Shown piece by piece: positions 17,940 through 26,362 of a DNA stretch of 64,000 nt. The notes under the pieces are model-generated. The model worked only from the letters and a program-made list of their open reading frames with translations. It did no database searches and was not told the DNA's origin. Origin of the DNA: Alsobacter metallidurans (GTDB lineage: Bacteria; Pseudomonadota; Alphaproteobacteria; Rhizobiales; Beijerinckiaceae); contig NZ_BMES01000002.1 of the NCBI RefSeq assembly GCF_014636935.1, positions 2,043,148 to 2,107,147 on the forward strand. The letters are read 5' to 3'. Position numbers and translations under genes: made by a program. Every line of letters begins with the position of its first letter. The first letter of the stretch is position 1.

Positions 17940-20101
17940 ACGCCCCCTCGCCGCACGCGCCTCTGGGCGTGATCGCGCCGGCGGACCATCCGCCGTTGCC
18001 GCCGGAATCGCCTTTGGCGATGCCCGTGCAGGCGCTCGGGACGTGGTCGCGCAAGCTGACGCGCAAGCCGCTAGTTCGCCGTCCCAAGCCCTGGCTGGCC
18101 CGCCTCTTCGTGTTCGTGGGGGCGATCGCCCTCACCGTGTGGGGCGCGTCGGAGATGTACCGGGTCGTGTCCGTCTCTGGCGTGACGGCTCTGCAGTGGG
18201 CCCTCGTGGCGCTGTTCACGGTCAATTTCTCGTGGATCGCCTTGGCCTTCACGAGCGCGATCCTGGGCTTCGTGGCGCTTCTGCTGCGCCGGCGGACGCC
18301 ACCGGTTCCCAAGAGCCTGCGCGCCCGCACGGTCGTCGTCATGCCGGTTTACAACGAGGCGACGTCCCGGGTTTTCGCCTCGCTGCAGGCCATGTACGAG
18401 GAAATCGAGGCCACCGGCCTCATTGACCATTTCGACTTTTTCATCCTGTCGGACAGCACTCAGCCGAATGCCTGGGTGGCCGAGGAACGCGCCTTCTGGG
18501 CGCTGCGCGAGCGGTTGGGTCCTAAGGCCCGCTTCTACTATCGGCACCGGCAGAAGAATACGAACCGGAAGGCCGGCAATATCGAGGATTTCGTCACCCG
18601 CTGGGGCGGCGCGTACGAGCACATGCTGGTGCTGGACGCCGACAGCCTGATGACAGGCGCCTGCGTGACGCGCCTTGCCGCCGCCATGGAGGCTGACCCG
18701 GACGCCGGCATCATCCAGTCGCTGCCGTTGATCATCAACCGCAACACGCTGTTCGCGCGCTTGCAGCAGTTCGCCGCGAAAATGTACGGCCCCGTGATCG
18801 CCACCGGCCTGGCGGTCTGGTCCGGCCGTGAAGGCAACTACTGGGGCCACAACGCCATCATCCGCACCAAGGCCTTCGCGGACCACTGCGGCCTGCCCCA
18901 CCTCTCCGGCAAGCCGCCCTTCGGCGGTCACATCCTGAGCCACGATTTCGTCGAGGCGGCATTGGTCCGCCGCGCCGGCTGGACCGTCTACATGCTGCCC
19001 GACCTGGAGGGCAGCTATGAGGAAAGCCCGCCGTCGCTGATCGACCTTGCGACGCGCGACAGACGCTGGTGCCAGGGCAACCTGCAGCATTCCCGCGTGA
19101 TCGGCGCGGCCGGCCTCACATGGCCGACGCGCCAGCATTTCGCGACCGGCATCTTCTCGTACCTGGCCTCGCCGCTCTGGCTGTCGCAGCTCGTGGTCGG
19201 CATCGTGCTGGTGTTGCAGACGCGCTATGTGCGCCCGGAATATTTCACGCGCGAGTTCTCGCTGTTCCCGGCCTGGCCGCGCTTCGACGCCGAACGCGCC
19301 TTGCAGTTGTTCGGCATCACAATGGCGATCCTGCTCGCCCCCAAGCTCTTCGGCCTGATCCTGGCGCTGATCCGCGGCTCGCTGCGGCGCGCCAGCGGCG
19401 GCGGCTTCCGGCTCGTGGTCTCGGCGATCATCGAGGTCATCATGTCGGCCCTGCTGGCGCCGATCCTGATGGTGATCCAGTCCGGCGCGGTGTTCCAGAT
19501 CATCGCCGGGCGTGACACCGGCTGGAATCCGCAGCGGCGTGACGACGGGTCCATTCCGTTCCGCGACATCGTCCGGCGCCATCGCCTCCAGATGCTGCTG
19601 GGCATTTTCACCGGCATCTCGGCCTTCATGATCGCGCCTTCGCTGTTTGGCTGGATGTCGCCCACCATTCTGGGCCTCGTGCTCGCGATCCCGATCTCGG
19701 CGGCCTCCGGCATGCTGTCGATGGGTCTCGCCCTGAAGCGCGCCGGGCTTCTGCTGACGCCGGAGGAGACCTCTCCCCCGCCGATCGCGACGCGCGCTAA
19801 CGCGCTCATGCGGGAGCTCGACAAGGCCGGCTACGACGATGACATCGCGGTGCGCGCGCTCCATGCCGACCCGCTGTTCCGGTCTCGGCACGAAGCCATG
19901 CTGCCGGCCGCCCCTCGCCGCAAGCGCGGTGAGATCGACCGGGAGCGCGCAGTTGCGGAAGCCAAGCTGATGGACGCCGAATCGGTCGACGACGTGATCG
20001 AGTGGCTGCACCCCAAGGAGGCCATGGTGGTGTTGCATGACAGGGCGCTCATTGGCCTGCTGGCCGGGCTGCCCGCGAGGCAGGAAGCCGCGGCGGCCTG
20101 A
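17915..20101 (+). CDS. opgH: Glucans biosynthesis glucosyltransferase H (MdoH/OpgH)
   Basis: Inner-membrane family 2 glycosyltransferase that builds the beta-glucan backbone from UDP-glucose. It has 728 residues, shorter than the about 847 of E. coli, mainly at the N-terminus. Two membrane helices (about residues 65-130) precede the catalytic domain, with VVVMPVYNE, the DAD motif at 241-243, SHDFVEA (Asp344) and DRRWCQGN (382-388). Several helices follow. The C-terminal cytosolic tail (about 610-728) ends in an Ala-rich stretch. The start overlaps the end of opgG, so they form one operon. Confidence 0.95.
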   Translation: MAVSLDTVDAPSPHAPLGVIAPADHPPLPPESPLAMPVQALGTWSRKLTRKPLVRRPKPWLARLFVFVGAIALTVWGASEMYRVVSVSGVTALQWALVALFTVNFSWIALAFTSAILGFVALLLRRRTPPVPKSLRARTVVVMPVYNEATSRVFASLQAMYEEIEATGLIDHFDFFILSDSTQPNAWVAEERAFWALRERLGPKARFYYRHRQKNTNRKAGNIEDFVTRWGGAYEHMLVLDADSLMTGACVTRLAAAMEADPDAGIIQSLPLIINRNTLFARLQQFAAKMYGPVIATGLAVWSGREGNYWGHNAIIRTKAFADHCGLPHLSGKPPFGGHILSHDFVEAALVRRAGWTVYMLPDLEGSYEESPPSLIDLATRDRRWCQGNLQHSRVIGAAGLTWPTRQHFATGIFSYLASPLWLSQLVVGIVLVLQTRYVRPEYFTREFSLFPAWPRFDAERALQLFGITMAILLAPKLFGLILALIRGSLRRASGGGFRLVVSAIIEVIMSALLAPILMVIQSGAVFQIIAGRDTGWNPQRRDDGSIPFRDIVRRHRLQMLLGIFTGISAFMIAPSLFGWMSPTILGLVLAIPISAASGMLSMGLALKRAGLLLTPEETSPPPIATRANALMRELDKAGYDDDIAVRALHADPLFRSRHEAMLPAAPRRKRGEIDRERAVAEAKLMDAESVDDVIEWLHPKEAMVVLHDRALIGLLAGLPARQEAAAA

Positions 20102-20196
20102 CGCCGCCCAGCGTCGCCCAGCTTCGGGTTGCGAGGCGAAGGTGGGCGGGTCTCAATAGGGGCAATCAGAAACCGCAACCATCAGGAGTTCCTTCC

Positions 20197-20643
20197 ATGG
20201 CTGCCATTGCCCAGACACCCTCGCCGGCGCGTCCGGCCGGGGCCGCTCCTACCTGCCGCAAGGTCCAGCCCGGCGTCGAGTTCACCGGCAAGCAAGACCT
20301 CCCCTACAAGCCCGGCGTTTCGGCCGAAACCGTCGGATCGCAGCACCTGCACATGCAGATGGTCACGATCCCGCCGGGCGGCCGGGCCAAGGCTCATAAG
20401 CATGAATCGCACGAGACCGCGATCTACGTGCTGAGTGGACAGTCGGCCATGTGGTACGGCCCCAATCTTGAACACCACATGGACGTCGGCGCCGGCGAGT
20501 ACTGCTACATTCCGGCGGACGTCCCCCACTTGCCCTACAACACCAGCGACACCGAGCCCTGCGTGGCCATCATCGCCCGCACGGATCCGAACGAGCAGGA
20601 AAGTGTCGTGCTGATGCCGGAGCTCGACGACAAGCTGCGCTGA
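20197..20643 (+). CDS. Cupin-domain protein
   Basis: A 148-residue single-domain cupin. The first motif is visible as PPGGRAKAHKHESHETAIYVLSG, giving metal ligands His-His-Glu, and the second as YCYIPADVPHLPYN, giving the last His. The set is complete for metal binding. Cupins of this size include isomerases, dioxygenases and sugar-binding regulators, and the substrate cannot be told. AGGAG lies eight bases before the ATG. A long hairpin follows the stop. Confidence 0.8.
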   Translation: MAAIAQTPSPARPAGAAPTCRKVQPGVEFTGKQDLPYKPGVSAETVGSQHLHMQMVTIPPGGRAKAHKHESHETAIYVLSGQSAMWYGPNLEHHMDVGAGEYCYIPADVPHLPYNTSDTEPCVAIIARTDPNEQESVVLMPELDDKLR

Positions 20644-20651
20644 CAAACCAA

Positions 20652-20680
20652 GGCTCTCTCGCCGCCGTGGCGGGAGAGCC
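20652..20680 (+). terminator. Hairpin after the cupin gene
   Basis: Twelve-base arms GGCTCTCTCGCC and GGCGGGAGAGCC pair with one U-G wobble around a five-base loop, nine bases after the cupin stop. No T run follows, so it may stabilise the 3' end or act with Rho rather than terminate alone. Confidence 0.45.
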
Positions 20681-20769
20681 TGCCGGCATCTGGTCGGCGC
20701 AGCGAAAAACGGGTGGCGCGCCGGACCGTGGGCTTCTACGGTCCGCGCAGGTTGAACCTGGGCTCGCGC

Positions 20770-21417
20770 ATGCCGATCGATTTCGTTCCGTCCGCCGCCA
20801 CCCTGCTGGCCTTCACGGGAGCGAGCTTTCTGCTCGCCATCACGCCGGGGCCCGACATGGGGCTCATGCTGGCGCGCACCTTGGCGGGCGGCCGCCGGGC
20901 GGGCTTCGCGACGGTGGCCGGGTGTTCCGTGGGCGTGGTCATCCACGCCCTGCTGGCCGGATTGGGCCTGTCCGCCCTGCTGGCGGCCTCCACGACGGCG
21001 TTTACGGCGGCCAAGATCGTCGGCGCCATCTACCTGCTCTGGCTCGCCTGGCAGTCGCTGCGCCACGGCTCCTCATTCCATGTCACGCCGGACGACGGCA
21101 AGTCCAAGAACGCCTTTGCGGTGTTCCTGACCGGTCTCGGCATCAACCTCACCAACCCCAAGGTGGTGCTGTTCTTCGTGACATTCCTGCCTCAGTTCGT
21201 CGAACCCACGGACCCGCACGCCGCCGGCAAGATGGTGTTTCTGGGCGTCTGGTTCCTGCTGGTGGGCGTTCCAGTCGCCTCCGTGATCGTGCTCACGGCC
21301 GAGCGCTTCACGGCCTCGATGCGCCGCTCGAAGCGCATGATGCGGGCCTTCGATCTCGGTTTTGCGGGCGTGATGGGCGGCTTTGCGCTCAGGCTCTTGC
21401 TGACCCAGGGTCGCTGA
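20770..21417 (+). CDS. LysE-family amino-acid exporter
   Basis: A 215-residue inner-membrane protein with about six helices. It carries the LysE/RhtB signature near the N-terminus (FLLAITPGPDMGLMLARTLAGG), a second motif GLGINLTNPKVVLFFVTFLPQF, and a short C-terminal helix. The family exports amino acids or homoserine lactones by proton antiport; the substrate is unknown. ATG 20770 gives the standard family start; a GTG 19 codons upstream is open but adds unrelated sequence. The 3' end overlaps the convergent gene by 29 bp. Confidence 0.85.
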   Translation: MPIDFVPSAATLLAFTGASFLLAITPGPDMGLMLARTLAGGRRAGFATVAGCSVGVVIHALLAGLGLSALLAASTTAFTAAKIVGAIYLLWLAWQSLRHGSSFHVTPDDGKSKNAFAVFLTGLGINLTNPKVVLFFVTFLPQFVEPTDPHAAGKMVFLGVWFLLVGVPVASVIVLTAERFTASMRRSKRMMRAFDLGFAGVMGGFALRLLLTQGR

Positions 21418-21874
21418 CCGGGCCCATTTCGCGCCCGGCGACCGCCCAGTAGACGAAGCCCGCCGCGGCGCCCGTGAGAAACAGCAGCGACAGGAGCTTG
21501 ACGTCGGCGCTGTCCAGCGTCGCCCCGCTTGCCCGGCCGAACCACGCGATCGCGATGGTGAGCAAGCCTGCCCCGCCGGCGTACCAGACATAGGAGCTGA
21601 GCCCGGCGGCGGCGCCGATCAGAGCCGTGAGCACAGGCGGCAGCACCAGCAGCGCCGTCGTGAGCGCCCAGAAGGCGCCGGCCGCGACCGCCCAGACGGT
21701 GTCGGGCCCCTCGGCGTTCAGGAGCGCGGCGAACAGCGCGAACACGCTCGTGAGCGTCAGGTCCGCCGCCAGCTCCCGCGTCTCCGGTACGGCGAGGCCG
21801 CCGATCACCAGGAACAGCGCTCCGGCCGGGATGGCCAGCACGAGGCCAAAAAGACCCAGAACGAGGCGGCGCAT
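21389..21874 (-). CDS. Four-helix membrane protein of unknown function
   Basis: A 161-residue hydrophobic protein, not recognised. About four membrane segments are visible: residues 4-28, 60-85 (AVAAGAFWALTTALLVLPPV), 92-112 and 126-146. There are no Cys pairs or catalytic motifs. It begins three bases after the rlmN stop, with an RBS (AGGAGA) overlapping the last rlmN codons, so it is surely cotranscribed with rlmN. Its 3' end runs 29 bp into the convergent LysE gene. Confidence 0.7.
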   Translation of the reverse strand: MRRLVLGLFGLVLAIPAGALFLVIGGLAVPETRELAADLTLTSVFALFAALLNAEGPDTVWAVAAGAFWALTTALLVLPPVLTALIGAAAGLSSYVWYAGGAGLLTIAIAWFGRASGATLDSADVKLLSLLFLTGAAAGFVYWAVAGREMGPVSDPGSARA

Positions 21875-21877
21875 GGC

Positions 21878-23125
21878 TCAGCTCTCCTGCGAGACGAACA
21901 TCCCCTCGGCCCCGATCCCGCTGTCCAGCATCAGCCGAGCGCGCGCGCGCAGCTTCTCGGTCTCGCTCTTCAGCTGGCCGCAGGCCGCCAGGATGTCGCG
22001 CCCGCGCGGGGTGCGCACCGGCGACGCATAGCCGGCCCGGAACACCACCTCTGAGAACGCCTCGATCTGCTCCCAGTCGGAGCACTCGTATCTCGTGCCC
22101 GGCCAGGGGTTGAACGGGATCAGGTTGATTTTGGCCGGAATGCCCTTCAGCAGCCGCACCAGCTCGCGCGCATCCGAAAGGCTGTCGTTGACGCCCTTCA
22201 GCATCACGTACTCGAACGTGATGCGGCGCGCATTGCTGAGCCCCGGATAGGTGCGGCACGCCTCCAGCAAATCGCGGATGGGATATTTCTTGTTGAGCGG
22301 CACGAGCTCGTTGCGCAGTTCGTCGCGCACGGCGTGCAGCGAGATCGCCAGCATCGAGCCGATTTCCGAGCCGGCGCGCTCGATCATCGGGACGACGCCG
22401 GAGGTCGACAGCGTAATGCGGCGCTTGGAGAGCGACAGCCCCTCGCCGTCCGACACCACGTCCATGGCGTCGCGGACGTTCTCGAAATTGTAGAGCGGCT
22501 CGCCCATGCCCATCAGCACCACGTTGCTGATCGCGCGCTCGACGTCCGGCACCAGCCCGTCCGTCGGGCGAACGCCGCCCGGCCACTCGCCCAGCGCATC
22601 GCGGGCGACGATCAGCTGCGCGACGATTTCGGCCGTGGTGAGATTGCGAACCAGCTTCTGCGTGCCCGTATGGCAGAACGTGCAGGTCAGCGTGCAGCCG
22701 ACCTGGGACGACACGCAGAGCGTCCCGCGATCGGATTCTGGAATGTAAACCGCCTCGATCTCGGCGCCGCGATCATGTGGCCCCGTGGACGGCATGCGCA
22801 GCAGCCACTTGCGGGTGCCGTCGACCGACACCTGCTCGGACACGATCTCGGGCCGCTCAAGCGTGAAGCGCTCGGCGAGCGCCTGCCGCAGCCCCTTGCC
22901 CACATTGGTCATGGCCTCGAAGTCGCGCGCGCCGCGAAAATAGATCCAGTGCCAGAGCTGGCCGGCGCGCATGCGCACCTCGCGCTCGGGCACGCCCGCG
23001 CCCGCGAGGGCCTCGGCGAGCCCCGCGCGGGTCACGCCCACGAGCGACCGCTTGGTCGCCTCGGGCGCCGGCGCAGGCATGTCGACGGGCTTGGCCCGGG
23101 AAAGATCGAGCGTAATGGCGGTCAT
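21878..23125 (-). CDS. rlmN: Dual-specificity RNA methyltransferase RlmN
   Basis: Radical SAM enzyme that methylates C2 of A2503 in 23S rRNA and A37 in some tRNAs. It has 415 residues. The cluster motif CTLTCTFC lies at Cys144/148/151. The N-terminal accessory domain has [20 protein letters not shown], then [12 protein letters not shown] and the methyl-accepting Cys in the C-terminal AACGQL. The N-terminus is about 25 residues longer than in E. coli, as is common in Rhizobiales. It is followed directly by a membrane-protein gene. Its leader holds a 22-bp palindrome. Confidence 0.96.
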   Translation of the reverse strand: MTAITLDLSRAKPVDMPAPAPEATKRSLVGVTRAGLAEALAGAGVPEREVRMRAGQLWHWIYFRGARDFEAMTNVGKGLRQALAERFTLERPEIVSEQVSVDGTRKWLLRMPSTGPHDRGAEIEAVYIPESDRGTLCVSSQVGCTLTCTFCHTGTQKLVRNLTTAEIVAQLIVARDALGEWPGGVRPTDGLVPDVERAISNVVLMGMGEPLYNFENVRDAMDVVSDGEGLSLSKRRITLSTSGVVPMIERAGSEIGSMLAISLHAVRDELRNELVPLNKKYPIRDLLEACRTYPGLSNARRITFEYVMLKGVNDSLSDARELVRLLKGIPAKINLIPFNPWPGTRYECSDWEQIEAFSEVVFRAGYASPVRTPRGRDILAACGQLKSETEKLRARARLMLDSGIGAEGMFVSQES

Positions 23126-23165
23126 GGTCCGGATCCGGCGCTAAGGCGCCCCAACGGCGAAACAG

Positions 23166-23187
23166 CGGCTGGCGCATGCGCCAGCCG
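23166..23187. repeat. 22-bp perfect palindrome in the rlmN leader
   Basis: CGGCTGGCGCA and its exact complement TGCGCCAGCCG are adjacent. On the minus strand a TATGAT -10-like hexamer (23199-23204) lies 12 bases upstream. This would put the palindrome at about +5 to +26 of the rlmN transcript, as an operator or a leader hairpin. A second hairpin (GGGGCC-AAGAT-GGCCCC, 23226-23242) lies beyond it. Confidence 0.6.
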
Positions 23188-23295
23188 GCCGATCCTCTAT
23201 CATAGGTGCATGCGAAATCCTATGCGGGGCCAAGATGGCCCCAATGCGGCGGAGCCCGCCCGGACCCCCGCGGCGAGCTTGGAATGCGCGTCAGC

Positions 23296-23997
23296 TCAGG
23301 GGCATTCCTTTTTCACGCGGTCCAGCGCCTGCGTGAGGCCGGCCAGCACGTAGCGGTCGGTGGAGCTGTTTCCGCGCTTGGATTTCGCCTCGATGGTGAG
23401 GCTCTGGCCGCGCCGCATCGCATCCACGAAGGCGGCGTCCTCGGCGGCGTTCTTCACCCAGGCCGCGTTGCCCTTGGTGACGAGCGCAAAGCTCGCATTG
23501 CCGATCGCCGCCTTGCCGTCGCCGCCGTCCTGCGTGACGAAGCCCAGCACCATGCTGACCTCGTTGCGCACGCCCTCGGAGGGACGCGTTGCGATAAAGA
23601 GATAGCCCGGGTCCCGCTGCAGCGACTTTGGCTGACGATCCTTGGGCTGTGCCAGCGCATAGCAGACCTTGCCCTTCGCCGTCGTGGACGCGTAAGCGCC
23701 CCAATCCCCGTAAACCTCGAGCTGCACGGGTTGCCCGCCACCCGGCCCAACCGCCGGCTTGATCCCTGGCTTGGCAGCTCCGGGCTTAGCGGCGCTCGCA
23801 GGGCCTGTGGGCTTGGCGGGGGATCCCGGCTTGGCCGCCGCCGGCTTGGAGCCGAGCGCGCCGGCTGGCAGCTTCTGTGCGGGCTTGGACGCGGGCTTGG
23901 CATCCTGGGCCAGGGCGGAGCCCGGCCAGAGCGCGGCGGCGAGCAGGGCGATTGCGAGTGGCGAACGCAGGGAGACGGATCGAATCATGGGCGTCAT
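23296..23997 (-). CDS. Invasion-associated locus B (IalB) family protein
   Basis: A 233-residue secreted protein. A signal peptide (SLRSPLAIALLAAALWPGSALAQ) is followed by a Lys/Pro/Ala-rich linker of about 60 residues (repeated KPA/KPG units). Then comes the IalB domain: VYGDWGAYAS, GKVCYALAQPKDRQP, and a C-terminal Cys in KKECP that can pair with the first. Family members are periplasmic proteins of unknown biochemistry, named from Bartonella. ATG 23997, preceded by GCGAGG, is preferred over the long open upstream frame. Adjacent to rlmN, as often in Rhizobiales. Confidence 0.82.
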   Translation of the reverse strand: MTPMIRSVSLRSPLAIALLAAALWPGSALAQDAKPASKPAQKLPAGALGSKPAAAKPGSPAKPTGPASAAKPGAAKPGIKPAVGPGGGQPVQLEVYGDWGAYASTTAKGKVCYALAQPKDRQPKSLQRDPGYLFIATRPSEGVRNEVSMVLGFVTQDGGDGKAAIGNASFALVTKGNAAWVKNAAEDAAFVDAMRRGQSLTIEAKSKRGNSSTDRYVLAGLTQALDRVKKECP

Positions 23998-24205
23998 GTT
24001 ACCTCGCCTGCAGCGCGGCGCTAGAATGATCAATCGCCACGAATGTCGGCGTGAACACGGCATGATGCGGACTTTCGCGCATTTTGCTGACGAGGTCTGT
24101 TTCGCGAGGCCGCCGGACATGCGAACATGCATCCGCGATCCGCGGCCCGCGCCAAGCCAGGCCTGCCGCTGCATCTGAGATCGCGGAAGAGACAGAGCCA
24201 CCGCG

Positions 24206-24772
24206 TTGACGTCCCACGAAGAATTGGCGGCCCTCGTCGCCGCCGTCGCCGAGCGGCGCGATCGTGAGGCGTTTGCGAAGCTTTTCGACTATTTCGCGCC
24301 GCGCTTGAACGCCTATCTGACGCGCCTCGGCGCCGACGCGGGCGCGGCCGAAGAATTGACCCAGGAGGTCCTCGTCACCTTGTGGCGGAAGGCCGAGCAG
24401 TTCGACGCCGCCAAGTCGTCGGTGCCCACATGGCTCTACCGCATTGCCCGCAACCGGCGCATCGACGGCCTGCGGCGCGACCGCGTCGAGTTCATGGACC
24501 CGCTCGACGCCGAACTCGATGTCGCCGAGGATCCGCAGACTGACCGTATGCTCGATCTGCAGCAGCGCGAGGAAAGGCTCCGCGTGGCCATGCGCAGCCT
24601 GCCGGCCGAGCAGTTGGACCTCGTTCGGCTCGCCTTCCACGAAGGCCTGTCGCATAGCGAGATCGCCGAGCGGGCCAACCTGCCGCTCGGAACGGTGAAA
24701 TCCCGCATACGGCTGGCTTTTGGCCGACTGCGAAAGACCCTCGAGGCTGACGGCGTCCTGGAAGCCGGATAG
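24206..24772 (+). CDS. ECF-type RNA polymerase sigma factor
   Basis: A 188-residue group IV sigma factor. Region 2 includes FDYFAPRLNAYLTRLGAD and EELTQEVLVTLWRKA, with the -10 contact region TWLYRIARNRRIDGLRR. Region 4 has SLPAEQLDLVRLAFHEGLSHSEIAER and the helix-turn-helix LPLGTVKSRIRLAFGRLR. It resembles RpoE/ChrR-type ECF factors, but no anti-sigma gene follows: a quinone reductase starts 39 bp later. The start is TTG at 24206, since a stop lies 10 codons upstream. The regulon cannot be seen. Confidence 0.88.
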   Translation: MTSHEELAALVAAVAERRDREAFAKLFDYFAPRLNAYLTRLGADAGAAEELTQEVLVTLWRKAEQFDAAKSSVPTWLYRIARNRRIDGLRRDRVEFMDPLDAELDVAEDPQTDRMLDLQQREERLRVAMRSLPAEQLDLVRLAFHEGLSHSEIAERANLPLGTVKSRIRLAFGRLRKTLEADGVLEAG

Positions 24773-24811
24773 CGCCCCCGCGCAAGCAGCCTCAATCATC
24801 AGGAGACGTTC

Positions 24812-25795
24812 ATGCGCGCCGTTCTGTGCCGCGCTTTCGGGCCGCCCGAAAGCCTCGTCGTCGAGGAACTCCCGGATCCGAAGCCCGGCCCGGGGCAGGT
24901 CGTCGTCGATGTCGCCTGCGCGGCGCTGAACTTCTTCGACACGCTGATCATCCAGAACCGTTACCAGGTGAAGCCCGAGCTGCCCTTTTCACCGGGCGCG
25001 GAATTCGCCGGCCGCATCAGCGCGCTGGGCGAGGGCGTCACCGGGCTGACGGTCGGCCATCGCGTCGCCGGCTATGTCGGCTATGGCGCTTGCCGCACCA
25101 AAGTCGTCGCGCCGGCCGGGCGGCTCATTCCGGTGCCGGACGGCCTGTCCGACGAGGCGGCGGCGGGATTGCTGGTCACCTACGGCACATCGCTTCACGC
25201 TTTGCAGGATCGCGCCAAGCTCCAACCCGGCGAAACGCTGGCGGTGCTCGGTGCATCGGGCGGCGTCGGCCTCGCGGCGGTTGAGCTCGGCGCCATCATG
25301 GGCGCGCGCGTGATCGCCTGCGCGTCGTCGCCCGAGAAACTCGCCTTGGCGCGCCAGCACGGCGCGACCGAGACGCTCGACTATTCCAGGGAAGACCTGA
25401 AGGAAGGTCTGAAGCGCCTCACGGGCGGCAAAGGCGTGGACGTCGTGTACGACCCGGTCGGCGGCGACCTGTCGGAGGCCGCACTGCGGGCCATCGCGTG
25501 GCGCGGCCGTTTCCTGGTGGTCGGCTTTGCGGCCGGCGACATTCCCCGCATCCCGCTCAACCTGATGCTGCTGAAGGGCTGCGACGTCCAGGGCGTGTTC
25601 TGGGGCTCCTTTGCGGACAAGGAGCCGGTGCAGAACGCGGTCAACATTCGCTCCATCTTCGCCTGGGCGGTCGAGGGGCGCGTCAAGGCGCTGGTCTCGA
25701 ACGTGCTGCCGCTGGCCGAAACCGGCCAGGGCATCCGGTTGCTGGCGGACCGCAAGGCGACCGGCAAGGTCGTGGTGCGAATGAACGGAGCCTAG
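24812..25795 (+). CDS. NADPH:quinone oxidoreductase family protein (zinc-independent MDR)
   Basis: A 327-residue medium-chain dehydrogenase/reductase of the quinone oxidoreductase subgroup, reducing quinones or enones with NADPH. The N-terminal GroES-like domain has PSPGAEFAG-type sequence (PFSPGAEFAGRISALGEG); the Rossmann motif is VLGASGGVGLAAVELG. The structural zinc cysteines are absent, as expected. The RBS CAGGAGA precedes the ATG. It lies 39 bp after the ECF sigma gene and may be cotranscribed with it. Its stop shares the CTAG tetranucleotide with the convergent gene. Confidence 0.88.
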   Translation: MRAVLCRAFGPPESLVVEELPDPKPGPGQVVVDVACAALNFFDTLIIQNRYQVKPELPFSPGAEFAGRISALGEGVTGLTVGHRVAGYVGYGACRTKVVAPAGRLIPVPDGLSDEAAAGLLVTYGTSLHALQDRAKLQPGETLAVLGASGGVGLAAVELGAIMGARVIACASSPEKLALARQHGATETLDYSREDLKEGLKRLTGGKGVDVVYDPVGGDLSEAALRAIAWRGRFLVVGFAAGDIPRIPLNLMLLKGCDVQGVFWGSFADKEPVQNAVNIRSIFAWAVEGRVKALVSNVLPLAETGQGIRLLADRKATGKVVVRMNGA

Positions 25796-26187
25796 GCCCC
25801 GAGTTCCTTGCCGAGCGCCTCCTTGGCGCGGTCGCGGTGCTCGGGCTTGATCGCCCGCGACACGCTCGCGATCGCGGTCGCGATCACGGCCGCGTCGTCC
25901 GTGAAGCCGATCAGCGGCATGATGTCGGGCAGCACGTCGAACGGCATCACGAAATAGGCCAGCGCGCCGGCCAGGATCAGCTTCACGCGCCGCTCGGTGC
26001 TGGGGTCGAGGGCGCAGTAATAGGCCGCCAGGACGTCCTCCGCGAAGGGGATGTTCTTGCCCACGCGCTTCAGCAACCGCAGCGTATCCGCGAACACGCC
26101 CTTCTCGTCGCGGGCGGCGCGGCGCATGGCCTCCATCTCGGCCTTGTTCAGCGGCCGGCCCAGCCACTCGTCGGACGTCTGCGTCAT
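25792..26187 (-). CDS. YkvA-family (DUF1232) protein
   Basis: A 131-residue protein. Its core is KLILAGALAYFVMPFDVLPDI followed by GFTDDAAVIATAIASVSRAI, the DUF1232/YkvA signature of a short hydrophobic hairpin. Function unknown; probably membrane-associated. The start at ATG 26187 gives MTQTSDEWLGRPLNKAEMEA. A longer in-frame upstream region is only the antisense of the neighbouring SDR gene. The terminal TAG overlaps the TAG of the convergent quinone reductase. Confidence 0.82.
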   Translation of the reverse strand: MTQTSDEWLGRPLNKAEMEAMRRAARDEKGVFADTLRLLKRVGKNIPFAEDVLAAYYCALDPSTERRVKLILAGALAYFVMPFDVLPDIMPLIGFTDDAAVIATAIASVSRAIKPEHRDRAKEALGKELGA

Positions 26188-26362
26188 GGTCGCCTCCAGG
26201 GCGCGGGCGGTTGGGGGGAGTGCCGCGCGCACGCCCCCGTAGATGGCCCCGATGATCCGGCGCACAAGGAGGTGGGAGCGCTCGCACGACCGCGACCCTT
26301 TCGGGCGGGCCGGGATGCGGCTAGAAATCGCATCATCAAGAAACGCCCCGGGAGACGCCGCC

